From the NCBI GenBank assembly GCA_045655005.1, contig JAZOOJ010000001.1:1-64000 (forward strand): 64,000 nt of DNA, read 5' to 3'. Numbering within the stretch: the stretch's first letter is position 1; each line of letters begins with the position of its first letter. The translations under genes and the position numbers were made by a program. This DNA comes from UMGS1908 sp045655005 (GTDB lineage Bacteria > Bacillota > Clostridia > Christensenellales > UBA1242). Positions 25,564 to 35,700 of this stretch are shown piece by piece. The notes under the pieces are model-generated. The model worked only from the letters and a program-made list of their open reading frames with translations, was not told the origin of the DNA and did no database searches.

Positions 25564-25740
25564 CAAAAAATCATTAAGTTTATAGTTCGCATCAATTGAT
25601 AAAAACATCAAATCATTTTCGGCAAATCCAATAGCAAATTCTAAAAACCACCTAAAATAGTTTGATTTAAACAATAGAATTGTGTTAAACTTATAATGTA
25701 CTTAGTCGTAATTTGGTAATGTTTGGAGGTAAACACAACA

Positions 25741-26133
25741 ATGGCGGTAGAGAAAATCTCTCTTGAAGAAATAAAGATGTTTAAATTGCGAGAGGAGGCC
25801 AACTTATATGAAATTTCACATGCGGCAGAGTTGGAAGAAATAAAGAATAATCCAATAAAGACAAAAAAAATAATAAAACGTAAAGCTGACGGGACAGAGG
25901 AAGAATATCTGTTTGTTCCTGATGGTAAACCTGACGAAACTTACATTACAAGGTGTGCAGAAGCTGTTTTGAATGTATTGCCAGATTGTAATGAAGAATT
26001 TATCCGTGCGGAAATGGAAAAGACGGGAGCAACAGTAGAAGAAGTTATTGCATATTATTTAGCGTTGGTTGAATCAGTTGTTGAAGATGGAACAATTCCA
26101 GATGTTGATTATGACGATATTTCTGACGAATAA
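25741..26133 (+). CDS. Unknown acidic 130-aa protein
   Basis: Start ATG at 25741, with TGGAGG about 11 bases upstream; an in-frame TTG at 25723 lies inside that site. The protein is soluble and acidic, helical at the start, with a central Lys stretch (KTKKIIKRKADGTEEEYLF) that looks like a beta hairpin and a C-terminal helical part ending DVDYDDISDE. It is followed by two more unknown genes in the same direction. The 26238 product has the same plan: N-terminal helix, central strand pair, acidic helical end. No family recognised. Confidence 0.65.
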   Translation: MAVEKISLEEIKMFKLREEANLYEISHAAELEEIKNNPIKTKKIIKRKADGTEEEYLFVPDGKPDETYITRCAEAVLNVLPDCNEEFIRAEMEKTGATVEEVIAYYLALVESVVEDGTIPDVDYDDISDE

Positions 26134-26237
26134 TATGTGATTTCGTTTATGTTAAAAACAAGGAGTAGATAAAGATATCTTTTGACTTGCTTTAAAAATT
26201 GCAAAAATAAAGAATATATAATGAAAGGAGAATTAAA

Positions 26238-26570
26238 ATGAAAGAAGCAGAACTTTATGACAGAGAGGGCTTTTTAAAAACAGCGGTGGAGAACTGGAAA
26301 AAATTAACTAAAGAAAACCCAGCGTTGGCGAAAGAAATTATGGCTAATCCACAGATGTACGATTATAAAAAGGTAAAATCTACAACTGGTGCGGTTTATT
26401 GTGTGCCAGTCTTATTAAGCGAAGAAGAAATTCAAAGAAGAATGGATGAGATGAAAAAATATGATAATATGCCAACAATTGACGAATATGTTGCATATTT
26501 TAGAAGCCGTGGCGACAGAAGAAGCGATGACGAATTGGTTGTAGCATACGCAGAAGAGTATTATGATTAA
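26238..26570 (+). CDS. Unknown acidic 110-aa protein
   Basis: AAAGGAG lies seven bases before the ATG. Soluble, with a helix (KTAVENWKKLTKENPALAKE), a short strand pair (VKSTTGAVYCVPVLL) and a charged helical end (DDELVVAYAEEYYD). Same layout as the gene before it, suggesting distant paralogy. It is 20 bases before the coiled-coil gene, hence probably co-transcribed. Function unknown. Confidence 0.7.
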   Translation: MKEAELYDREGFLKTAVENWKKLTKENPALAKEIMANPQMYDYKKVKSTTGAVYCVPVLLSEEEIQRRMDEMKKYDNMPTIDEYVAYFRSRGDRRSDDELVVAYAEEYYD

Positions 26571-26590
26571 TAAAAAAGGAGAAAACTAAA

Positions 26591-28372
26591 ATGCCATACA
26601 GATCAGAGATAGATCAATTAAGATCTGGAATTTTAAAAGATAAAGAAGATAAAAGATTTCAAGAAAGAGACAATAAAATAAATGATTTGAATATCAAATT
26701 TCATGAGAAACAAGCAGGTAAAATTAACAAACAAATTGACCGAATTAATGAAGCACGTGAGGGTGGATTATTAGTAAAGCTTGCAAGTTATATCTTCCAA
26801 ACTGGCAAGCTAAAAAAATTGGAACGAAAACTTGGGGCGATTGAAAATATAATCAATACAATTGAAATTGCAAAATTGAAGGTGCAGACTAAGATTGATG
26901 TGCTTGAAGATAGCATTCAAAACAAAACAGACAGGCTAAATACTTTAAGGACACTGCAAAACCAGCATGACTTACAAAACGGCTTATCACCACAACCACA
27001 ACAAGGTCAAAATCCTCAACCACCACAAGGACCAACGCTTGAACAATTAAAGAAAGAACAAGAATTAAGGGTCGCTGCGGAAAATGCAGCGAAAGCAGCA
27101 GAGGCGGCGAAGATAGACGCAGAAAAGAAAGCGAGAGCGGCAGAGGAAGCAAGGGCAACAGCGGCAAAGAAAGCCAAAGAAGAAGCTGAGCAAGCAGCGG
27201 CTAAAGCGAAAGCTGCTGCGGAAAAGGCAGCGGCAGATGCAAAGAAAGCAAAGGACGCTGCAGTAAAAGCAGCGGTTGACGCCGCATTAGAGCAAGCAAA
27301 AAAAGATCAAAAATCCGCAGTTGACGCTGCAGTAAAATCAGCAAAAGAAGAACAAAGGAAGTCAGATAAAGTAGCCGAAACCGAAGAAAAAAGGAAGAAA
27401 GCTGAAGCCGATAAAGAATACAGAAAGAAAGAAATTGATCGTCTTAAAAAAGATTTAGCTGAAGCACAAAAAAAGATTGAAAGACTTGAAGCTGAAAAAC
27501 AGTCCAATGCGACACCGCAAACACCAGATCAAGACGGAAAGGGCTCTAATCCTGATAATGACGCAAGAAAAAGTAGGGTTGCTAAGAAGGCAAAAGATAA
27601 AACTAAGACGGCACAAGATTCTATTGATACAACGGGTGCAAATCCAGATGAGGTAGAAGACAAAAAGAAAAAAGCAAAAGATAAAAAAGCAAAAGATAAA
27701 GCTAAGACGGCACAAGATTCTATTGATACAACGGGTGCAAATCCAGATGAGGTAGATGACAAAAAGAAAAAAGCAAAAGATAAAAGTGATGAACAAGAAA
27801 CCCCTCAAACTCCTGACAATCCACCAAAGAAAAAAGGTCAGCCTACAATAAAACAACCTGCACAAGATGCAAAGGGGAAAGTAAAACAAATGCAAACAGG
27901 ACCAGCGGTTAAGATATCTGAATCAGGCGTAGTTGATTGGGAAGACCCGCATAACAAGGCATTGTTTGAAAATATGGGCAAAACCAAAAAAGGGGGAAAG
28001 AATTCAGAATTAGATGCGGTTGCTGCAGTCATACGGATGAATCCGTCTGTGTATACTAGTATTCCACTAGACTATATGGTAAAAGCATCTAAAAAGACAT
28101 TTAAACGAGCGTCTAACAATGAAGTGTCTATAGATCAGTATCTTTACGATGTTGCACTATTATTTGCAACAGAGGCAAAAGATTGGGATCCAACAAAGGG
28201 CAAAGGCAAAACACACGATTCTGTACTTGAAGCCAAAAAAGCTTTTGATGAAGCCAAAGCCAAAGAAGCGAAAGAAAAGGGTGCCGATCAACCGAAAAAG
28301 CCAGCGCCAATTCAAGAAAAGGGGGAGCAAGATGCCCCAACAACTTATATTGGTGAATTTGTAGACGGCTAA
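26591..28372 (+). CDS. Ala/Lys-rich coiled-coil protein with internal tandem repeat
   Basis: 593 aa. Residues 1-130 are a charged helical domain; 135-150 are Pro/Gln-rich; 155-305 form one long Ala/Lys/Glu helix (KKAKEEAEQAAAKAKAAAEK type) like TolA or other rod proteins; 320-410 are Lys/Asp/Thr-rich with a 33-residue unit repeated twice; about 435-550 look globular (VVDWEDPHNKALFEN, DQYLYDVALLFATEAKDW); the rest is Lys/Ala/Pro-rich. No signal peptide or membrane helix, so cytoplasmic unless it is exported by another route. AAGGAG precedes the ATG. Last gene of a three-gene run. Function unknown. Confidence 0.75.
   Translation: MPYRSEIDQLRSGILKDKEDKRFQERDNKINDLNIKFHEKQAGKINKQIDRINEAREGGLLVKLASYIFQTGKLKKLERKLGAIENIINTIEIAKLKVQTKIDVLEDSIQNKTDRLNTLRTLQNQHDLQNGLSPQPQQGQNPQPPQGPTLEQLKKEQELRVAAENAAKAAEAAKIDAEKKARAAEEARATAAKKAKEEAEQAAAKAKAAAEKAAADAKKAKDAAVKAAVDAALEQAKKDQKSAVDAAVKSAKEEQRKSDKVAETEEKRKKAEADKEYRKKEIDRLKKDLAEAQKKIERLEAEKQSNATPQTPDQDGKGSNPDNDARKSRVAKKAKDKTKTAQDSIDTTGANPDEVEDKKKKAKDKKAKDKAKTAQDSIDTTGANPDEVDDKKKKAKDKSDEQETPQTPDNPPKKKGQPTIKQPAQDAKGKVKQMQTGPAVKISESGVVDWEDPHNKALFENMGKTKKGGKNSELDAVAAVIRMNPSVYTSIPLDYMVKASKKTFKRASNNEVSIDQYLYDVALLFATEAKDWDPTKGKGKTHDSVLEAKKAFDEAKAKEAKEKGADQPKKPAPIQEKGEQDAPTTYIGEFVDG
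27590..27780 (+). repeat. Tandem 99-bp repeat inside the coiled-coil gene
   Basis: Two nearly identical in-frame copies start at 27590 and 27689, period 99 bases or 33 codons. Each encodes AKDK.KTAQDSIDTTGANP followed by DEV and a Lys run. Near identity at the DNA level points to a recent duplication and probable copy-number change between strains. Confidence 0.85.
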
Positions 28373-28387
28373 ATAATCAAAATTTAA

Positions 28388-28420
28388 AAAACAAAACGGT
28401 GAAAATCGTTTTGTTTTTTT
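28388..28420 (+). terminator. Rho-independent terminator
   Basis: AAAACAAAACG (28388-28398) / CGTTTTGTTTT (28407-28417), followed by T. It closes the 25741-28372 unit. Confidence 0.85.
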
Positions 28421-28438
28421 GTGCAAATAAACTATAAT
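28411..28438 (+). promoter_or_regulatory. Promoter of the PnuC-like gene, overlapping the terminator
   Basis: TTGTTT (28411-28416), 16-base spacer, TATAAT (28433-28438). The -35 lies in the 3' arm and T run of the preceding terminator. Confidence 0.45.
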
Positions 28439-28488
28439 ATAAAAGAAGTAGTATGACTATTTAATTCTTAAAATGGGAGAAAATTTAA

Positions 28489-29577
28489 ATGGCACAAACG
28501 CCTTTTGATGGTAGAGATTTTAAAATTCAAAGTGAAGATTTACCAACTACTCGTAACGTAGGCTCAGTTGGAAACTCTGGTGGTCGCCAAATGAGTGGAT
28601 TGATTGTTTCGGCTAAGAAAAAAAAGATTGAAACATCAGGTCAGCATCGCTCGGAAATTATCAGCAAAGACATTGGAAGCGGAGCAATCAAAAGTTCATC
28701 GGCAAATGGAAGAATGAGTTTAAGCCGTGAAGCCGAACGAAAAATCCAGTCAGAATCGCTGGAATATGTTATGAGAAAAACGGGCAAATTTGAGTTTTTC
28801 TGGTACCCAACTTTTGTAATATTAGGTCTTTTATGTTTAATTCTTGTACCTATTTTTACAGATATGACGACTGTCGATTTAATATTGCTTTTTGTATGCG
28901 TTTTTAATCTTTGGCTTTGTATGACTGCAAACAACTTAGTTGCTAAGGGAATGCGTGTTGGACTTTTGCTTTGTGCTGTTAATATGTTGATATATGTAGG
29001 CATCTCTGTATACCAAAAGATTTGGGGTGAAGTTATTATTAACTTAGTACTTTATATCCCGCTTTCAGTGATTGGCTATTTCAATTGGGGAAAGGGTGCT
29101 GAGGAAAGTACTGTAAATATTGTAAATAAAATGAACGGGATACAACTTTTAAAGTATATTTCGATGTTTATTGGAATTACAGTTGGTGTTTGGGCAGTGT
29201 TAGAGTATGGCTTAAAGCAAAAATTTGCGATTTTTAATGCAGTTAGTATTGCAGGTTGCATTGTTGGCGACCTTTCAAGAAATAAAAGATTTTTTGAAGT
29301 TTGGTATTTTTATATGCTATGTAATATTGGCGGAATCGCTTTGTGGTCATTACAAATATTCTCTGGCGGGGGAGAAATATCACTTGCGATATTGCCAACA
29401 GTAATCAGTTTTATGGCGACCCTTTCAAACAACTTCAATGGAATTTATATTTGGAATATTCTATATAAAAACAAACATAAAAATGGCGGAGTTTACCTTG
29501 CAAAACGCAAAGTAGATATCCGTAAAATAGTTCGTTTAAAAAGAACATACAAAAAAATGACTTGTAAAGAAATTTAG
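28489..29577 (+). CDS. PnuC-like vitamin/nucleoside transporter
   Basis: 362 aa. Residues 100-340 hold about seven membrane helices with PnuC-type motifs: the segment WGEVIINLVLYIPLSVIGYFNW and the later FFEVWYFYMLCNIGGIALW correspond to the repeated membrane halves of nicotinamide riboside transporters. PnuC-type proteins move nicotinamide riboside, thiamin or similar by facilitated diffusion. The first 95 residues are an unusual Ser/Gly/Lys-rich cytoplasmic extension; typical PnuC is 220-260 aa. GGGAG lies before the ATG. It is monocistronic between two terminators. The substrate cannot be told from sequence here. Confidence 0.7.
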   Translation: MAQTPFDGRDFKIQSEDLPTTRNVGSVGNSGGRQMSGLIVSAKKKKIETSGQHRSEIISKDIGSGAIKSSSANGRMSLSREAERKIQSESLEYVMRKTGKFEFFWYPTFVILGLLCLILVPIFTDMTTVDLILLFVCVFNLWLCMTANNLVAKGMRVGLLLCAVNMLIYVGISVYQKIWGEVIINLVLYIPLSVIGYFNWGKGAEESTVNIVNKMNGIQLLKYISMFIGITVGVWAVLEYGLKQKFAIFNAVSIAGCIVGDLSRNKRFFEVWYFYMLCNIGGIALWSLQIFSGGGEISLAILPTVISFMATLSNNFNGIYIWNILYKNKHKNGGVYLAKRKVDIRKIVRLKRTYKKMTCKEI

Positions 29578-29580
29578 TTA

Positions 29581-29608
29581 CGGTCGCCTAAATGGGCGAC
29601 CGTTTATT
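29581..29608 (+). terminator. Rho-independent terminator
   Basis: Perfect 8-bp stem CGGTCGCC (29581-29588) / GGCGACCG (29595-29602) with a T-rich tail. The sequence is similar to the carD terminator. Confidence 0.85.
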
Positions 29609-29661
29609 ATTTACTACACAAAAATTTCACCTAGGTTCTTTTGAATTATTATTAAAACTAT

Positions 29662-29691
29662 TTGCTAAACTAATAGGTGATGTGATAAAAT
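29662..29691 (+). promoter_or_regulatory. Promoter of helD
   Basis: TTGCTA (29662-29667), 18-base spacer, TAAAAT (29686-29691) preceded by TGA, an extended -10. Confidence 0.5.
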
Positions 29692-29755
29692 ATAAAAGGA
29701 TAGTGGGGTAGTGTTAAAACCACAGAAAATTCGGCAAATTTAGGAGGCAACTTTT

Positions 29756-31930
29756 ATGATTTCAAAACAAGAGCAAAGAGCAGAATCAGATTATTTAAAG
29801 TCAGTACTGTATGTACTTGGAAAAGAGATTGAGAAGAAAGAGTCTGTCAAGGACCAAATTGAGGGTGACATAAAGGTTGCTATGAAATATATTTGGGAAG
29901 AGGGTAGCACCGAAGCTGATGACTTCATCAATATTCACGAAAGTATCCGTCAATTAAATCGTGGTGTTTTGCAAAGCGACAAGACATTGAAAGCCTATCG
30001 AAGAATGCTTTCAAGTGCTTATTTTGCAAGAATAGACTTTGATGACGGCACCGAAGTTCTTCCAATTTACTTAGGAATTGCAAGTTTAAAGGACGGCTCA
30101 GAGTTTTATGTTTATGACTGGCGTGCTCCAATTTGCAGTCCTTTTTATGACGCAGAAATTGGCGAAGCAAGTTACACACTTCCAGACGGCACAGAAATCA
30201 AAGGAAAGATTACATTGAAACGACAATATAAGGTTGAGGGCGACAAAATCTTAGAAATCTTTGACACCAACACCCAAGTTGTAGACAATGTTTTAAGCAA
30301 ACTTTTATCTACCACAGGCTCAACCAAAATGCGTAACATCGTTGCTACCATTCAAAAAGAGCAAAATAAAATTATTCGTAAGCAAGATATTGATATTTTA
30401 GCCGTTCAAGGTCCAGCAGGCTCGGGTAAAACATCGGTTGCTTTGCACAGAATCGCATATTTACTTTATGCAGACAAAGAGAATTTAAACAAGTCTAATA
30501 TGCTTATTTTGTCGCCAAATGAGGCGTTCAGCGATTACATAAGTGATGTTTTACCACAAATGGGTGAAGATAATGTTTATCAAACTACCTTTTATGATTA
30601 TGTTCAAGCGTACACTCGTGAATTTAAAATCAAAAGCAATATGAACGATATTTATGAAGAGTTGTTTGTAAATCAAAAGACTCCATTTTTCAAATCAATT
30701 CGTTTTAAATTTTGGCCGGGATATATTAAACTACTTGAAAATTATTTAGAAGAAAGCAAATTTAAACTTTTGGGAATAGATGAAGACATTGTACTTGATG
30801 GCGAATTAATGGCGAATTGTGAGTTTTTAGCAAGGTACGTAGAAAATAACCTATCAAACTCAACAATGCGTATTTACGAGCAAGCAAAACTTGTCAATGA
30901 GAAAATTTTGTCAATTGCTGGTGTAAGGCTTGTAAAAAATAGCAAGGGTAAAGCAAAACTTGAAAAAATGCTTAAAGCAAACTTGAAGAAAATTCGTGCA
31001 AAATCTATTTACACAGAATTATACGGCGATTTAAACAAATTTACTGAAAGAGTGCAAAATATCTATAACGAACTTGGAACAATCAAGCAAGAGCGTCTTT
31101 CAATCAAAGATTTAAAAGAAATTTTTGACTATACCCAAGACCTTCTTAACAAAAACATTATTCCATACGAAGATGTTATGGCATATTTATATATGAAAGA
31201 AAGAGTGACCGGCACTGTGACTCAAACTGGAATTAAGCAAGTTGTAATTGATGAGGCTCAAGATTATTCACTTGTACAATATAAATTGATTTCAAATGTC
31301 TTCAGAAATGCTCAAATTACAATACTTGGTGACTTAAACCAATCAATTATGCCGTTTGTTAATTATACGAACTATGACAGTATTTTAAGTGTATTAAAAG
31401 AAGACCGTGTTCACAGTAAAATTGAAACACAATATTTAACAAAGACCTATCGAAGCACGGTGGAAATTAGCACTTTTGCAAATAAGGTGATAGGTGCGGA
31501 AACCACACCAATTAAAAATCAACTTGACCGACATGGTGAAGAAGTTAAGGTCTTCCAAGATGTATCATCAGGTGATAAAAGTCTTATTGTAAAACACGCA
31601 AAGGAATTAAAGACCGAGGATAATACTGTCGCAATTATATTCAAAACAGCAAAAGAATGTAAAGACTTCCAAAAGTCGCTTGGAAGAACATCTGCTTCAA
31701 AGCAATTCACATTTATGGTGGACGGCAACAATGACTTTGTAAACAACAAAATTATGGTATTGCCACTTTATATGGCTAAGGGATTGGAGTTTGATGTAGT
31801 ATTAATTCCAAGAGCCAATGAAGATAATTACAACAAGAAGAACAAAAAATTGTTCTATGTTGCGTCAACTCGTGCAATGAACACTCTTCGCATTTATTAC
31901 GACGAAGTGCCAAGTTCTTTAATATTATAG
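29756..31930 (+). CDS. helD: RNA polymerase recycling helicase HelD
   Basis: 724 aa, UvrD/Rep superfamily 1 ATPase. An N-terminal helical arm (residues 1-90) enters the RNA polymerase secondary channel in HelD; then comes the YFARIDFDDGTEVLPIYLG strand region typical of HelD, the Walker A motif GPAGSGKTSVALHR near residue 222, the Walker B VVIDEAQDYSLVQ, QYLTKTYRST and a late MAKGLEFDVVL motif. HelD removes stalled RNA polymerase from DNA using ATP. Length fits clostridial HelD. A good AGGAGG-like site precedes the ATG. Monocistronic, between terminators. Confidence 0.92.
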   Translation: MISKQEQRAESDYLKSVLYVLGKEIEKKESVKDQIEGDIKVAMKYIWEEGSTEADDFINIHESIRQLNRGVLQSDKTLKAYRRMLSSAYFARIDFDDGTEVLPIYLGIASLKDGSEFYVYDWRAPICSPFYDAEIGEASYTLPDGTEIKGKITLKRQYKVEGDKILEIFDTNTQVVDNVLSKLLSTTGSTKMRNIVATIQKEQNKIIRKQDIDILAVQGPAGSGKTSVALHRIAYLLYADKENLNKSNMLILSPNEAFSDYISDVLPQMGEDNVYQTTFYDYVQAYTREFKIKSNMNDIYEELFVNQKTPFFKSIRFKFWPGYIKLLENYLEESKFKLLGIDEDIVLDGELMANCEFLARYVENNLSNSTMRIYEQAKLVNEKILSIAGVRLVKNSKGKAKLEKMLKANLKKIRAKSIYTELYGDLNKFTERVQNIYNELGTIKQERLSIKDLKEIFDYTQDLLNKNIIPYEDVMAYLYMKERVTGTVTQTGIKQVVIDEAQDYSLVQYKLISNVFRNAQITILGDLNQSIMPFVNYTNYDSILSVLKEDRVHSKIETQYLTKTYRSTVEISTFANKVIGAETTPIKNQLDRHGEEVKVFQDVSSGDKSLIVKHAKELKTEDNTVAIIFKTAKECKDFQKSLGRTSASKQFTFMVDGNNDFVNNKIMVLPLYMAKGLEFDVVLIPRANEDNYNKKNKKLFYVASTRAMNTLRIYYDEVPSSLIL

Positions 31931-31941
31931 TATAGTATAAT

Positions 31942-31980
31942 AAAACACCTTATATGGTAAATCCATAAAAGGTGTTTTTC
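31942..31980. terminator. Terminator after helD
   Basis: AAAACACCTT with an inner TATGG / CCATA helix and AAGGTGTTTTT. Also ends the convergent minus-strand gene at 32003. Confidence 0.85.
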
Positions 31981-32002
31981 TTGTTATAAAATATTATTCA
32001 TG

Positions 32003-32560
32003 TTACTCAGCTTGCTCGTTGTGATTATTTAAGAGAAAATTTGTCAACTCGGTTTTACCTTGCTTTTTTGCTATTTCAGCGAAGTCAGAAGCGGATATTG
32101 GTCCGAACTCAATAAAATATTGAAGTTCGCCCATAGTGTAATTATCATTAATATCAACCAACTTGATAAATTCTGTTGCAAGAAGGGTAATGTCTGCGTT
32201 TTTAACATATATTGCAAAGTTTGCAATGCTTCTTAGAAGTTGCGTATTGATTATTATTTTTTGAAGTCTTTGAATGTTTGCAAGTGGTACGTTTTCTGCA
32301 AAGTCAATGATAAGAGCAGGATCTCCGTCATTAATGATTATGTCTTCCAGCCTGTTAACTTGGCTTATTTCGGTAAGTCCAGAAGCAACAGAAGTAAGTG
32401 TTAAATATGATTGACTCATTATTGCATAGTCGACTAAAATTGCCTGTTCTTCTGGGTCGGTTAAACTTTCTGCTAGTTCTTTAAGTGCATTCCTTCTTTC
32501 TTTTGGTAATAATAGGGTTGCTTTAAAAATTTCAAATGCGATTTCATCTTTTCTTGACAT
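32003..32560 (-). CDS. Unknown 185-aa helical-repeat-like protein
   Basis: Minus strand, TAAGGAG before the ATG. The product is all helical, with no Cys, Gly or Pro clusters, and hydrophobic residues spaced as in HEAT/ARM-like or TPR-like solenoids (EIFKATLLLPKERRNALKEL and later units). No signal peptide. It is divergent from the four-paralogue cluster with a 200-bp gap containing both promoters, so it may be functionally related to that cluster, which is inference only. Confidence 0.75.
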   Translation of the reverse strand: MSRKDEIAFEIFKATLLLPKERRNALKELAESLTDPEEQAILVDYAIMSQSYLTLTSVASGLTEISQVNRLEDIIINDGDPALIIDFAENVPLANIQRLQKIIINTQLLRSIANFAIYVKNADITLLATEFIKLVDINDNYTMGELQYFIEFGPISASDFAEIAKKQGKTELTNFLLNNHNEQAE

Positions 32561-32580
32561 AAATATACTCCTTATGCGGA

Positions 32581-32609
32581 ATTATAGCACAGAGATGTTA
32601 ATAATTCAA
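32581..32609 (-). promoter_or_regulatory. Promoter of the 32003 gene
   Basis: On the minus strand TTGAAT (complement of 32604-32609), 17-base spacer, TATAAT (complement of 32581-32586). Confidence 0.75.
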
Positions 32610-32673
32610 GAGTTTTTAATAAGTAATAAATATCTATAATTGTTAGTTGGCTAGTTTTTTTAATTAACCCCCC

Positions 32674-32702
32674 TTGAAAATGTAAATAATATATGATATA
32701 AT
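32674..32702 (+). promoter_or_regulatory. Promoter A of the paralogue cluster
   Basis: CCCCC then TTGAAA (32674-32679), 17-base spacer, TGA-TATAAT (32697-32702), an extended -10. Nearly identical in layout and sequence to promoter B at 36718. Confidence 0.8.
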
Positions 32703-32762
32703 GACACAAAATGTGAAAATTGATGGAATTCCTTTTGAATTCGCAATTTTTTAGGGGGATAT

Positions 32763-35700
32763 ATGTATTTAGAAAACATTGAAAAAGGCGCAAGAGAGTT
32801 TGTAAAGGGTATAAAAGACGCAAAGATTTTGCATTTGAGAGACAGTGAGGTTGTTCATCTTTTTAACTCGTCTGTTATTCCGGTTTTTTCAAATGGTGCA
32901 AAACTTGACAGGATAAGTGAAAAGGTATTAAAGGACGGCTCAAAGTATGAAGCAGTGCGTCCATATTTGGTATGCTACAATAAAGCATTAGGGTGTAAAG
33001 TTTTATATCCAATGACCGCAAGCCAAACCGAAGAAACAATCAGAGAACATAAGCGTTATCATTTTGTCGAAGTTCCAGAAGAAGTTTATTGCTTCATCGA
33101 CAGTGCAGTTCCGGGAAACAGATTTCATCAAGAAACACATAGCGAAGACAGTATGTCAACAGTTAATGTTGAAAGGGGTATCCCAATTTTTGCAGAGTGT
33201 TTAGATTATGATGATTTATGTATTGTGCACGACTATGATAACTTTTCATTTTCGCAAAGGGCATTACCAGTTGCACAAAGTTTTATAAAAGACCTTTATG
33301 GAAGATACAGCGAAGCCACTTTTAAAGCGGTAACTAATGCAAATGAGAATGTGTTTGCACTTATAAAAAACAGCACGAATGAATACGATCACCAGCATTA
33401 TCGCCCAGCGGTTGCCTATCTCGCTATGTTTTTGAACTGGTCGGACAGTGCAGTGAAAAATAATTGGTTCAGTGATGTCTCTGAAATTGAAAGAGTGAGG
33501 TCTTTAAGGGAAATAACTTTAAAAGCCTATGTAGATTATTTAAGGTATTCAAAATTAATATATCAATTTCGTGGACAAAATCCAAAAGCCTATCATGAAT
33601 TTACAGAAGCAAAAACCTTTGCGAAAAGACGAGATAATGGAGCTATTATTCAAAGTGATGTGCAAGATTTCCTTGAGCATAACGCATTGCTTGAAAATGG
33701 GGCTTTTGACCAAATTAAAGATTTGATGAGATTAGAAGCGACTGTTGAAGAAGATATAGCTTTTGCGTCAAAAGCAATCTCAATGTTTATTCAAGACAGT
33801 AAAAGAACGATTGATATGTCTGTGTCAAGTTTAAATATAAATGCTATTCGAGGCTATAAAGCGATGGCACATAATCAATACGACCCAAATGGACTAGAAA
33901 GGGTTAATAATGCTTTTGCAGGAGTTTGCAACTCAAAAATTAAGCAACTTGAAGACAAAAAAGCAAAAATTCGTAAAGAAAGAGAGGCAGAACTTGCAAG
34001 ACGAAACGCAGAATCAAAGAAAAGACAAGAAGTCGTTCGTTCAAGAAGTGAAAGAGTGGCTGAAAATGTTAAAGAGGCGCTAAAAATTTATATTGAACAC
34101 TATGCTGATGTTTTGTCTGAATGTGAAAAAGGTATTTTAATAAGACCAGAATATAAAAAAGTATCACAAGAGTTTATTAGACTTTTCACTTCGTATGACC
34201 CAAAATATTCAGAAGTTCGCGAATATATCCAAAACTCTGACAACAACCCAACACAAGCAAGAGTTTCGTCAGCGATATTAAATTTGTCTAAGTTCGTTGA
34301 AAATATAAGTGATGCGGTTGAAATAATTGACGACCAAATTTCAGCAAGAGCATTGCAAGACTATTTTTCAGGAGAAAGCAAAACTGTTGAAGGCGAAAAC
34401 GACAGGCAAACAGTAAATGCTTTAGAATTAATGAGGCTTGTGCACAGTGAATTTACAAGAGCTTTTAAGGTTAACGGAACTAAAAAACTGACAAACGCAC
34501 AAATGCAAGAAGTTGCAGATAAACTTATTGAAAAGGCGATGAGAAATAAAGATAAATTCTCAGACCTTGACATTGGTAAAGATTCAAGAGCCAGAACGGT
34601 TTACTTGGACGGTGCTTTGGAAGTTCTAGACAATGAATTATATGTTTTCCAACTTTGTGCAATATGTAAGCTTCATCAAGAGGCCTTAAAATTTGTAAAG
34701 GCGGTAAGATTTGCACATATCTCATTGCAAATGACAAGAAATGCAATAAGTGGATATTTTAAAGACGGATTTGAAGATGCCGAACAAATGATTATTGGTA
34801 ATGTCGGTGGTCTTGAAGAGTTAATAGCACAAAAAGAGAAAGAAATTGAGGATATTTTAAAAGATAGGTCGGTTGATGTTACAGAAACAGCAAAGCGAAT
34901 GAAAGAAATCGCTGACAGAGAATGTGAAATTTGTGCAAGAGAGCAAAACAATTTGCTTAAAATTCGAGAGTATTTAGAAAATATAAAAAGAAACAAGGCT
35001 GAATACAACGAATATTATAAAGAGATAATTGAATCAATTCCAAAATTTGTAAAAACCGAGAAAGAACAACGTGGAATAGGCGATGACTTTGGAGTGTTTG
35101 ATGGTCATGGATTGGTGGTTACAGTTAAAACTGCCGGTGTTGATACATTCAGTAATGAGACAACTGATGAACTGACAGAAGATAAACCATTAACAGACGA
35201 AGAATTGTTGGATACGATGTTTATACATGGATTGATTAATCCTGCAGTATACAGCAAGATGTTAGTGACTAAAATTAAGTCGTCAAAGTCACTTAAAGAA
35301 TTATTGGCGAATTTATCAGAAGTTAACACAAAATGTGATGTGTCTTGCGATGAGTTGTTGCAAGATTACACATATATTTTAAAGACATATGGTCAATTAC
35401 TGGACTCTGTAAAAGCCATTAAACAGCATTCAGTTGATTCATATGAGGCACGAATGAAATATGCCGAAAACTTTAATCCTGTATGGGATGAAGTGGTTGA
35501 TGGAAAGCCAATCCCAATGCTTTCAGATGATGCTGTTCAAAGGTTAAGAGAGGTATTTAAACTTGCAATTAAAGATCGTGCAAAAATTGATGAACAAATG
35601 TCAGACAATTTTTTGGAACAGTTAGTATATGGAATTTTAGCACACATACAAGATATCCCATTAAGAAGTAATAACCCAAACGAAAAAATTGAACAACGCT

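Noticed and set aside
27590..27787. Tandem repeat considered as CRISPR-like
   Set aside because: Two 99-bp in-frame units with no spacers; it codes for protein.
27455..27895. Cys-rich hydrophobic minus-strand frame opposite the coiled-coil gene
   Set aside because: It is the mirror of the Lys/Ala/Thr-rich coding repeat; composition is an artefact and there is no ribosome site.
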